A stretch of 64,000 nt of DNA from JAOACQ01 sp049968515 (GTDB lineage Bacteria > Spirochaetota > Brevinematia > Brevinematales > JAOACQ01), in NCBI GenBank assembly GCA_049968515.1, contig JBMFQR010000005.1, positions 1-64,000 of the forward strand. The letters are read 5' to 3'. The notes beneath the pieces were generated by a model. The model was not told where the DNA came from and did no database searches. It worked only from the letters and a program-made list of their open reading frames with translations. The position numbers were made by a program, and so were the translations under genes. Of this stretch, positions 8,123 to 15,897 are shown one piece after another (position 1 is the first letter of the stretch; every line of letters starts with the position of its first letter).

Positions 8123-9367
8123 ATGAGAAGAGTTGTAGTAACAGGGATGGGCACAATTAATGCCTGTGGAATGAATGTGAAAGAATTCTGGGAAAATATA
8201 AAGGCTGGCAGATCAGGTATAACAAAGGTAACTAACTTTGATCTGAAAAATTCTCCATCACTTATAGCTGGAGAGGTGAAAAATGAGAAATTCAATCCCG
8301 AAGACCACATGGACAGAAAACTTGCAAGAAGAATGGATAGATTCTCACATTTTGCTTTTATTGCTACAAAAGAGGCACTTGAGGATAGTAACTTGCTTGA
8401 ATCTGAAGTTAATAAGGATAGAGTTGGGGTTAATGTAGCTTCTGGAATTGGTGGAATATATACCTTCTATGAAAATGTGTTGAAGATGGAAAATGGAGGG
8501 CACAAGAAAGTATCTCCTTTGTTTATCCCTATGATTATTACTGATATTTCTTCAGGATATATTGCCATAGAATATGGCTTTAAAGGACCAAACTACTCTG
8601 TAAGTTCTGCCTGTGCATCCGCAAGCCATGCCATAAGCTGTGCATTCAATCACATTGTGAATGGAGATGCAGAAGTAATGATTACTGGTGGAAGTGAGGC
8701 CGCCTTAAGCCCTCTCGGTTTTGCTGGTTTTACACAGGCACAGGCACTTTCCACAAGCTTTAATGAAACTCCTGAGAAGGCTTCAAGGCCATTTGATAGG
8801 GATAGAGATGGTTTTGTAATGGCTGAAGGGGCAGGTATACTTGTCCTTGAGGAACTGGAGCACGCCAGAAAAAGAGGAGCAAAGATCTATGCCGAGATCG
8901 TCTCTTATGGTATGTCTGATGATGCAAACCATATTACAGCACCATGTCCTGATGGCAGTGGCGGAGCACTTGCGATGATGAATGCCCTGAATAAGGCACA
9001 CTTAAAACCTGAAGACATCCAGCTTGTTAATACTCACGGGACATCAACTCCACTTGGAGATGTTGCAGAAACCAAAGGAGTTAAGCTTGTTTTTGGAAAG
9101 CATGCTTACAAACTTAAGCTTAATTCCACAAAGTCAATGACGGGCCATACTCTCGGTGCAGCAGGTGGAATTGAAGCAATAGCAGTAATAAAGATGATAG
9201 AAGATGGGCTTATTCATCCAACAATAAACCTCGAAAACCCTGATCCAGAATGTGACCTTGACTATACTCCAAATGTTGCAGTAAAGGCTGACATAAAGTA
9301 TGCTATAAGTAATTCTTTCGGATTTGGTGGGCATAATGTCTCTATCATTTTTAAAAAATTTGATTAA
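8123..9367 (+). CDS. fabF: 3-oxoacyl-ACP synthase II (KAS II)
   Basis: FabF elongates acyl-ACP with malonyl-ACP. The 414-residue thiolase-fold enzyme has the Cys-His-His triad: Cys in SSACASASHA, His in NTHGTSTPLGD and His in MTGHTLGAAGG. The late SFGFGGHN loop is also present. AAGGAG lies before the ATG. Its 3' end overlaps the start of rnc in another frame. Confidence 0.96.
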   Translation: MRRVVVTGMGTINACGMNVKEFWENIKAGRSGITKVTNFDLKNSPSLIAGEVKNEKFNPEDHMDRKLARRMDRFSHFAFIATKEALEDSNLLESEVNKDRVGVNVASGIGGIYTFYENVLKMENGGHKKVSPLFIPMIITDISSGYIAIEYGFKGPNYSVSSACASASHAISCAFNHIVNGDAEVMITGGSEAALSPLGFAGFTQAQALSTSFNETPEKASRPFDRDRDGFVMAEGAGILVLEELEHARKRGAKIYAEIVSYGMSDDANHITAPCPDGSGGALAMMNALNKAHLKPEDIQLVNTHGTSTPLGDVAETKGVKLVFGKHAYKLKLNSTKSMTGHTLGAAGGIEAIAVIKMIEDGLIHPTINLENPDPECDLDYTPNVAVKADIKYAISNSFGFGGHNVSIIFKKFD

Positions 9368-10100
9368 AAGAAAAAAGGTAAAAAAGCTAACTGATAGAGA
9401 AAGTAAACTTCTAAAATTATCAAAGGAATTGAATCTTAAGATTCAGAATTTAGATTTGCTTAATGAGGCTCTCACACATACCTCTTTTCTCGAAAAGGGA
9501 AATAATGGGGTTTCATCCTATGAAAGACTGGAATTTTTAGGCGATTCAGTTCTTAATATGTGTGTCTCATTTATACTTTATGACCTCTGTCCATCCTATA
9601 AAGAAGGTTCACTATCAGCATTAAGGGCAAGCGTTGTTGATGAAAAGAGCCTTTCCCAGATCGCTTTAAGATTAAATCTTCTTGACTATGTGAATCTTGG
9701 TAGGGGAGAGTCTCTTTCCGATATGAGGGCAAGAGAAAAGGTTTCGGCAGATGTTCTTGAATCTATTATTGGTGCAATATTTGTTGAAAATGGCTTTGAA
9801 AAGGCATTTGATTTTGTAAAGAGTATAATGACAGATGAGATAAACAAAAGAATTAAAGCAGGCCCTAAGGATTTTAAGTCTCAACTGCAAAAGATTGTTG
9901 TGGCAAAGTATAAAGAATATCCACACTATGAGGTTATAAGTGAAACAGGTCCAGAACACAATAAAATTTTTGAGGTCTCGGTTTCGGTAAACAAAAAGGA
10001 GCTTTTTGCAACAGCTAAGGGCAGGACAAAAAAAGAGGCTGAACAAAAAGCCGCAGAAAAAATACTCTTGATGTTAAAAAGCGAGAAGGTGAAAAAATGA
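9336..10100 (+). CDS. rnc: Ribonuclease III
   Basis: RNase III cuts double-stranded RNA, including rRNA precursors. The catalytic domain has the signature ERLEFLGDSVL and the second acidic motif DVLESIIGAIF. A double-stranded RNA-binding domain fills about the last 75 residues (DFKSQLQKIV to EKILLML). The start is taken at ATG 9336 (MSLSFLKN), behind GGTGGG; a TTG four codons upstream is the alternative. The gene overlaps fabF by 32 bases and its last four bases overlap the yicC start. The fabF-rnc order is common in many phyla. Confidence 0.94.
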   Translation: MSLSFLKNLIKRKKVKKLTDRESKLLKLSKELNLKIQNLDLLNEALTHTSFLEKGNNGVSSYERLEFLGDSVLNMCVSFILYDLCPSYKEGSLSALRASVVDEKSLSQIALRLNLLDYVNLGRGESLSDMRAREKVSADVLESIIGAIFVENGFEKAFDFVKSIMTDEINKRIKAGPKDFKSQLQKIVVAKYKEYPHYEVISETGPEHNKIFEVSVSVNKKELFATAKGRTKKEAEQKAAEKILLMLKSEKVKK

Positions 10101-10990
10101 TAAGAAGTATGACCGGTTTTGCAAATGAGAGCCTTTCGACTGAAAAGTATGATATATTCCTTGAAATTAAAAGCCTTAATTCAAAGTTTTTTGAGCTTAA
10201 GATTAGAGGAAGCGATCTTCTTGATCAATGGGAAAATGAAGTAAGAAAGATAATATGTGAAAGGTTGAAAAAGGGGAAAGTTGAATTATATGTCAAAATC
10301 GTTGAAAAAACTGGAGAAAATTACAACGTATCTGTAAATGTAGAACTGGCCAGAAAGTTTGAAGCTGCTTTAAAGAAACTTTCAAATTCGCTTTCAATTT
10401 TACCAGAAATCTCTTTAAGGGATTTTGTAGGGCTTGGATATATATTTGACATTGAAAGAGTTTCAAACTACGATGGTATGTATGAGGATTTTTTAAAGCT
10501 ATTGAATAAAGCACTTGATAGGATTATTGAGATGATGTGTAATGAGGCAGAAAAGATCAAGTCCGACATAAAGAACTCTATTTCCCTTATAAGAAAAAAG
10601 GTAAGCGAAATAGAAGCTGTTTATCCAGAGGCCATAGAAAAATACAAGGAAGGTTTGAGAGAAAAGATCAAAGAAATGTTTGGTGAAAATTTTACCTCTA
10701 TAAGCAATGAAATCGTGAACAACCGGGTTATGATAGAAGCCGAGTTGTTTGCTTCACGAATTGCAATAAATGAAGAGATTATAAGGCTCAAAAGCCATAT
10801 CGACCAGTTTTTAAACATAGTGGATTCAAGCTCTGAAGATGCAAGAAAGCTTGATTTTATAGCACAGGAGATGTTCAGAGAGATAAATACGATCAGTGCA
10901 AAATCCAGCGAGTTTAAGATAATAGACAGCACAATAAGTATAAAAGCAGAGATAGAAAAAATAAGAGAACATTTGAGAAATGTTGTATGA
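10097..10990 (+). CDS. yicC: YicC family endoribonuclease-like protein
   Basis: The 297-residue protein begins IRSMTGFA, the YicC N-terminal signature, and ends with the C-terminal DUF1732 segment (IDSTISIKAEIEKIREHLRNV). YicC of Escherichia coli and YloC of Bacillus act as endoribonucleases. A long acidic and coiled middle part is typical. It overlaps rnc and gmk by four bases on either side, so it is translated as one unit with two nucleotide and RNA genes. The yicC-gmk pairing is widely conserved. Confidence 0.92.
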   Translation: MIRSMTGFANESLSTEKYDIFLEIKSLNSKFFELKIRGSDLLDQWENEVRKIICERLKKGKVELYVKIVEKTGENYNVSVNVELARKFEAALKKLSNSLSILPEISLRDFVGLGYIFDIERVSNYDGMYEDFLKLLNKALDRIIEMMCNEAEKIKSDIKNSISLIRKKVSEIEAVYPEAIEKYKEGLREKIKEMFGENFTSISNEIVNNRVMIEAELFASRIAINEEIIRLKSHIDQFLNIVDSSSEDARKLDFIAQEMFREINTISAKSSEFKIIDSTISIKAEIEKIREHLRNVV

Positions 10991-11547
10991 GTAAGGTTAT
11001 TGTGATCTCAGGTCCGTCTGGAGTGGGAAAAACTACAATTTATAAGAAACTTTTGAATGAACTATCTGACAAGATTGACTTTTCTATTTCTGCAACAACA
11101 AGAGAGCCGAGAAAAAATGAGGTTAATGGTGTTGACTATTACTTTGTCAGCAGAGAAGAATTTGAAAATCTGATAAAGAATAATGAGTTTGTTGAGTGGG
11201 CAATAGTCTATGATCATTATTATGGGACGTTAAAGAAAGAGATAGAGAGAATTACAAAAAGTGGAAAAAATTGCCTTCTTGATGTGGATGTGCAGGGTGG
11301 CGTAAATGTTAAAAGGAATCTACCTGATAGCTATTTAATTTTCATAAAGCCGCCTTCTAAAGAGGCTTTAAAAGAAAGATTGATAGGTAGAAACCTTGAT
11401 GATGAAAAAGAGATTGAAAAAAGACTTGATGTTGCAGAGAAAGAAATGAAATATGCAGGCTTTTATGATGTTGTGATTGAAAATGATGATTTGGAAAGCT
11501 GTTACAAAAGAGTTAAATCTGAAGTTTTAAGAGTGATAGAGTCATAA
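10987..11547 (+). CDS. gmk: Guanylate kinase
   Basis: Gmk makes GDP from GMP with ATP. The 186 residues include the P-loop GPSGVGKT at 9-16, the GMP-binding segment SATTREPRKNEVNGVDYYF and the later DVDVQGG motif. The length is slightly short but usual for this family. The start overlaps yicC by four bases. It closes the operon that began at rpmF. A weak hairpin (CCAGTTTT against AAAGCTGG, 11558-11579) follows the stop. Confidence 0.95.
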   Translation: MSKVIVISGPSGVGKTTIYKKLLNELSDKIDFSISATTREPRKNEVNGVDYYFVSREEFENLIKNNEFVEWAIVYDHYYGTLKKEIERITKSGKNCLLDVDVQGGVNVKRNLPDSYLIFIKPPSKEALKERLIGRNLDDEKEIEKRLDVAEKEMKYAGFYDVVIENDDLESCYKRVKSEVLRVIES

Positions 11548-11862
11548 AATTTTTTGGCCAGTTTTTTCTGAAAGCTGGAAGCCTTTAATACAATGGAATA
11601 TATAGTAAGAAGGTTAAAGCTTGTTAGAGCAAACTCTTTCAGTGTCGGGGCTAATTAGCTCCGATGGCGGAATAATTTCTATTTCCACCCTGCCTTTCTG
11701 GGCAGTCGTGGGTGTGTTGTTCTATTCCGCCTCTATTCTTTATAGCTGGAGGTGTTGAATTCTTTTTTCCGATTCTTAAAGCGGTGGAATAGCTTAGCGA
11801 CAGACCGCCAGAGGACAGTCTGTGAGAAATAAGTTAAGATAGACTTTTAACAAGGAGTTTCT
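11548..11862 (+). other. Hairpin-rich intergenic region between gmk and the M18 gene
   Basis: No protein gene is visible in these 315 bases, but they are full of complementary arms. GGCGGAATA (11666-11674) pairs with TATTCCGCC (11723-11731), enclosing CCAC/GTGG and CTGCC/GGCAG stems near 11686-11711. A near-palindrome CGGGGCTAATTAGCTCCG covers 11646-11663. GCGGT (11781-11785) pairs with ACCGC (11803-11807). The last 60 bases match a second intergenic region at 32.3-32.4 kb. It could be a structured RNA or a decayed mobile repeat. Confidence 0.4.
11798..11851 (+). repeat. Dispersed intergenic repeat, copy A
   Basis: The segment GACAGACCGCCAGAGGACAG TCTGTG followed by AGAAATAAG and TTAAGATAGACTTTTA recurs on the minus strand at 32335-32412 as GACAGACTGCCAGAGGGTAG TCTGTG, an extra hairpin, AGAAA and TTAAGATAGACTTTTA. 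The 16-base tail is identical. In both places the repeat lies just upstream of a gene start (M18 aminopeptidase here, leuC there). Confidence 0.55.
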
Positions 11863-13269
11863 ATGGAAAAAGAGAAAAAGTCTGAGTTTATTTATGAAAG
11901 AAAGAATGCCTGGATTGGTCAAACAGAAAGAGAAAAAAAGGTCGTGTTCGATTTCGCAGAGAATTATAAGAATTTTCTTAATCTCTGCAAGACTGAAAGA
12001 GAGTGCGTGTATTTCATAGAAAAAGAGGCAAAAAAATATGGGTTTAATTATATAGAAAAGGCAAAGGGTAAACCGGGAGAGAAAATCATTCTGAAAAACT
12101 CTGAGAAGAACATAATACTTGCAGTTCTTGGGAAAGAATCAATGACTGAGGGAATAAACATTGTTGTCTCTCATATTGACGCACCGAGACTTGACTTAAA
12201 GCCTCTCCCACTTGTAGAGGAAAGCGATATGGCATTGTTTAAAACACACTACTATGGGGGAATAAAGAAATATCACTGGGTGAATATGCCTCTTTCTCTT
12301 CATGGTGTCGTAATAAAAAGCAATGGAGAGAAAATAAATCTTGTCATAGGTGAGGACGAAGGCGATCCAGTGTTTGTCATAAATGATATTTTACCGCATC
12401 TCTCCAAGAAGATTCAGGACGAGAAGAAAATTTCTGAGGCGATAGAGGGAGAAAATCTGAGGCTTCTTGTAGGTAATATGCCTGTGGACGACAAAGAAAT
12501 AGAGCAGAAGGTAAAAGAATATGTATTAAGAAAATTGAATGAGCTTTACGGATTGAAGGAAGAGGATTTTATCTCTGCCGAACTTGAGGTTGTACCAGCT
12601 TTTAAGGCAAAGGATGTCGGTATAGATAGAAGTATGATTGGTGCATATGGTCAGGATGACAGAATCTGCAGCTATGCAAACTTCCGTGCGATTCTTGACT
12701 TTGAAGGTATCCCGGATAAGACAATTCTGAGCGTTCATATAGAAAAGGAGGAAATTGGTTCTTATGGGGTAAGTGGCATAAGATCAAAATTCCTCTATAA
12801 CTCCATTGGAAGAATCTACTGCCTTGAAAAGCCAGACTATAAGGAAAGAGAACTGAGAGAATTACTTACCAGTTCTTACTGCATTTCTGCTGATGTAGGG
12901 GCTGTTATTAATCCAATGTTCAAGGAGGTCTTTGATCCTATCAATTCTCCTAGAATGGGCTATGGTGTTTTGCTTGAAAAATACACCGGTTCAAGAGGCA
13001 AATATGGTGCAAGTGATGCTTCTGCAGAACTGATGGGAAAGGTAAGAAAGATTTACAATGACAACAACGTTATCTGGCAACCTTCACTTCTTGGCAAGGT
13101 GGATGAAGGGGGCGGTGGCACGGTTGCACTCTTCCTTGCAGACTTAGGGATAGCTGTTGTAGACTCAGGTGTAGGACTTGACGGAATGCACTCTCCTTTT
13201 GAGGTTTCAAGTAAGGCAGATCTTTATCAAGCCTACAAAGGCTATAAGGCATTCTTCAAAAATGCATAG
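11863..13269 (+). CDS. M18 family aminopeptidase
   Basis: A zinc aminopeptidase of the yeast aminopeptidase I / aspartyl aminopeptidase family that trims N-terminal residues from peptides in the cytoplasm. The 468 residues carry the metal-site motifs in order: VSHIDAPRLDLKP (His and Asp), GAYGQDDRICSYA (bridging Asp), HIEKEEIGSYG (Glu pair) and the late GMHSPFE His. It matches the bacterial branch typified by a Thermotoga enzyme rather than DNPEP. The ATG follows AAGGAG. It stands alone between a structured intergenic region and a new promoter at 13.3 kb. Confidence 0.9.
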   Translation: MEKEKKSEFIYERKNAWIGQTEREKKVVFDFAENYKNFLNLCKTERECVYFIEKEAKKYGFNYIEKAKGKPGEKIILKNSEKNIILAVLGKESMTEGINIVVSHIDAPRLDLKPLPLVEESDMALFKTHYYGGIKKYHWVNMPLSLHGVVIKSNGEKINLVIGEDEGDPVFVINDILPHLSKKIQDEKKISEAIEGENLRLLVGNMPVDDKEIEQKVKEYVLRKLNELYGLKEEDFISAELEVVPAFKAKDVGIDRSMIGAYGQDDRICSYANFRAILDFEGIPDKTILSVHIEKEEIGSYGVSGIRSKFLYNSIGRIYCLEKPDYKERELRELLTSSYCISADVGAVINPMFKEVFDPINSPRMGYGVLLEKYTGSRGKYGASDASAELMGKVRKIYNDNNVIWQPSLLGKVDEGGGGTVALFLADLGIAVVDSGVGLDGMHSPFEVSSKADLYQAYKGYKAFFKNA

Positions 13270-13325
13270 GTTTATGCCGGCAGAGTTTCCCGACATAAAT
13301 CTAATCAAATTCAATTCTCAAGGAA

Positions 13326-13354
13326 TTGCATAAAATTAAAGAATAATTTATAAT
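13326..13354 (+). promoter_or_regulatory. Promoter of the spiro-SPASM to hflX gene group
   Basis: TTGCAT (13326-13331) and TATAAT (13349-13354) are 17 bases apart and end 16 bases before the start codon at 13371. An imperfect inverted repeat (TTTATGCCGG against CCCGACATAAA, 13270-13298) just upstream may end the M18 transcript. Confidence 0.5.
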
Positions 13355-13370
13355 TTGAACAGGTGTAAGT

Positions 13371-14840
13371 ATGAAAAAAGTAGTTTCTGTGCTTATAGAT
13401 AATAATGATTTTCTTAAACCTGAAGAAAAGGAATTTTTTCTCGATTTGACTCTTAATAAGATAAGATCATTAACTGACGAGGTTTATTATACCGGGCGGG
13501 AAGAACCGAATTCAGAACTCAGCTTAAAAAAGCTTGATTTCTCAACATCTTATGAATTTCTTGATTTTTTAAGAAAGGACTTAAAGGACACAAATGTTAT
13601 TATTTTGAATGCATTTTCTCCCCTTTTTGATTTAAGCCAGACTGAAGAGATGCTTTCCCAGCATGAAAAATATGTTTTTGACTATTCATATACTGAAAAT
13701 TTGCCCGAAGGATTATTGCCAGAAATAATAAGCACATCATTCATTGAATACTTTATCCAGTATATTCCAGAAAATCTCCCCCTTTTCAAGAAAACATTCA
13801 GAGAACTTATTGAGAGAGAAATAAGTTCCTATGATTGCAATATTTTCATCACAGAGAGTGAGATTTCAAAGTATCGGATTGATTTTGTGCCTTCGAATCC
13901 AAACAATCTTTATGTCATAAAAAACATTATAGAAAATTATAAAGAAAATCTTTCCATTCAACAAATCGAAAGAATAATATCTGAAAATCCAGCCATTATA
14001 AGATATAGACCAACGTATTATGAAATAGAACTTACGACTGAAAGAGAGAAGGGACGTATGTTTGCCTCTTCCCTTTTAAAAAGGGAAGGCTTTATGAAAT
14101 TAGACCACTTTAAGAATATACTTAATGAGATAAAAAAGTTTTCATTTAATCCGGTTGTATCACTCGGGCTTTTTGGAGAGCCATTTCTTCATCCAGAGAT
14201 TGATAGAATAATAGAGATAATTTCGGCCTATCCGGAAATAAGCTTTCTTTTTGAAAGTAGAGGGATATTCTTAAATACCAACTCAATTAAAGAAGCCTTA
14301 AAGCTTAAAAATGCAAGCATAATTTTTGACATAAGTTTTGAAGATGTGGAAAAATTTAAAGCTTACAAGACTCCATTAAATCCTGTATTACCTGAAAAAT
14401 CCTTTATTACACTTGAGAATGAAATTAAAAGCCTTCCTGAAAGGGAGAAAATTTACATTCAATTCACAAGAAACATTTATAATGAAGAGGATTTAATTAA
14501 ATTTTACGAAAGATGGAAGGATTTTAAAGAAAGGATTATAATAAAAAAACTTGACACATTTGGTGGAAATCTTTCCAATCTTAGAGTTGTTGATTTATCT
14601 CCAGTAAAAAGATTTTTCTGTTATCACTTGAAAAATGATATGGTTATATATTATAATGGAGATGTTCCTATTTGCCGAGAGGATATTAATGGTGAAAATT
14701 TGATGGGAAATATCTTTAAAGATGGCATCGAAAAATGTTGGAATGAGATGAAAAAATTTTATCTTTCACATTTTAAGAATGAGTTTTTACCCGAATGTCT
14801 TTGCAAAAATTGTGATGACTGGTGGATTTTTAATTTTTAG
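13371..14840 (+). CDS. Spiro-SPASM family protein (radical SAM-like fold without the SAM cluster motif)
   Basis: The 489-residue protein resembles the spirochaete-restricted spiro-SPASM family. Residues 1-190 are a nucleotidyl- or glycosyltransferase-like region of unknown role. Residues about 215-400 look like a radical SAM barrel (SLGLFGEPFLHPEIDRII). The place where CX3CX2C is expected reads ELTTEREKGRMFASSLLKRE, with no cysteine. The C-terminus is a SPASM-like cluster domain with FFCYH, PICRED and ECLCKNCDDW. It is therefore unlikely to cleave SAM in the usual way. It is co-transcribed with a PSP1 protein whose ATG follows 10 bases after its stop. Function is not known. Confidence 0.75.
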   Translation: MKKVVSVLIDNNDFLKPEEKEFFLDLTLNKIRSLTDEVYYTGREEPNSELSLKKLDFSTSYEFLDFLRKDLKDTNVIILNAFSPLFDLSQTEEMLSQHEKYVFDYSYTENLPEGLLPEIISTSFIEYFIQYIPENLPLFKKTFRELIEREISSYDCNIFITESEISKYRIDFVPSNPNNLYVIKNIIENYKENLSIQQIERIISENPAIIRYRPTYYEIELTTEREKGRMFASSLLKREGFMKLDHFKNILNEIKKFSFNPVVSLGLFGEPFLHPEIDRIIEIISAYPEISFLFESRGIFLNTNSIKEALKLKNASIIFDISFEDVEKFKAYKTPLNPVLPEKSFITLENEIKSLPEREKIYIQFTRNIYNEEDLIKFYERWKDFKERIIIKKLDTFGGNLSNLRVVDLSPVKRFFCYHLKNDMVIYYNGDVPICREDINGENLMGNIFKDGIEKCWNEMKKFYLSHFKNEFLPECLCKNCDDWWIFNF

Positions 14841-14850
14841 GAGTTTGTCT

Positions 14851-15897
14851 ATGTATAGAGTTGCATATATGAAAACATTTTTTGACAATCTTGTCTTTCC
14901 ATATATTGTCCCGGAAGAGCTTGAAGTTGAAGAGGGAAAGATGTATCTTATAAACACCAAGTTTGGTGAAGACATAGGTCTTGCAAAGTCCGGAATTAAA
15001 CATATCTCCCTCGAACAGTTTCCTCTGAAGAAACCACAGAACCATCAAAATCAGGAAGAAAGCGAGGTGAATAATAACGAAACATTTCTTAAAAATGCCA
15101 ACATTGAGCTATCAGAACTTGAAACCATAATCAAGGATGAACATTCATCAGACACACTTGTTATTGAGGAAGGAATAGAAAAGAAGATAGAGAGCTTCAA
15201 AGTTATCAGACCGGCAACAACTGAAGAGGTGGCTGAATGGAAAAAGCTAAATAGCGATAGGGAAAAGGCATTTAAAGACACACAGCGTATTATTGCTGAA
15301 TTTAACCTGCCGATGAAACTTATAAGCGTTTATTTTCTCTATCAGAAGAAGAAGGTTATTTTTAACTTTACTGCTGAAAACAGAGTAGACTTCAGAGAAC
15401 TTGTAAAGAAGCTTGCTTCTATCTATAAAACGAGGATAGAAATGCGGCAGATTGGTGTGAGAGATGCCTCAAAGATACTTCCGAATTATGGGGTATGTGG
15501 ACTTCAATCTTGCTGCACAAGATCAAATTGTCATATAACCTCCATTTATCTCAAGATGGCAAAGGATCAGGGGTTTGCTGTGAATTCAAGCAAACTTACA
15601 GGAGTATGTGGTAGACTGATGTGCTGTCTGGCATTTGAAGCTGATTTCTACTTTGAGGAAAGACAGAAATATCCACCTCTAAACTCAGTCGTAAAGGAAG
15701 GGACAAAGTCTTACAGGATAACCTCTCACAACTTAATTACCGGAGATGTTTATGGAGAGGATGAAAACCATCATATAAAAAAATTTTCTGTTAATAATTT
15801 AAAGTTTTTATCTGAGTCAGAAAATTCCGAAAAGATATATGTTCACCCGGTTGAAAACAATCAACACACAGGCGGTGGAGAGATAAATGCCGTATGA
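14851..15897 (+). CDS. PSP1 domain protein (RicT-like)
   Basis: The C-terminal half carries the PSP1 domain seen in RicT/YaaT of Bacillus, which works with RicA and RicF in RNA processing. Evidence is the run LPNYGVCGLQSCC followed by LTGVCGRLMCCLAFE, the conserved cysteine pattern that can hold an iron-sulfur cluster. Residues 1-130 are acidic and variable. I chose ATG 14851 (MYRVAYMKTFF) after TAGGAG; the reading frame stays open upstream into the previous gene but has no good ribosome site there. Its last 11 bases overlap the next gene. Length is 348 residues. Confidence 0.88.
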   Translation: MYRVAYMKTFFDNLVFPYIVPEELEVEEGKMYLINTKFGEDIGLAKSGIKHISLEQFPLKKPQNHQNQEESEVNNNETFLKNANIELSELETIIKDEHSSDTLVIEEGIEKKIESFKVIRPATTEEVAEWKKLNSDREKAFKDTQRIIAEFNLPMKLISVYFLYQKKKVIFNFTAENRVDFRELVKKLASIYKTRIEMRQIGVRDASKILPNYGVCGLQSCCTRSNCHITSIYLKMAKDQGFAVNSSKLTGVCGRLMCCLAFEADFYFEERQKYPPLNSVVKEGTKSYRITSHNLITGDVYGEDENHHIKKFSVNNLKFLSESENSEKIYVHPVENNQHTGGGEINAV

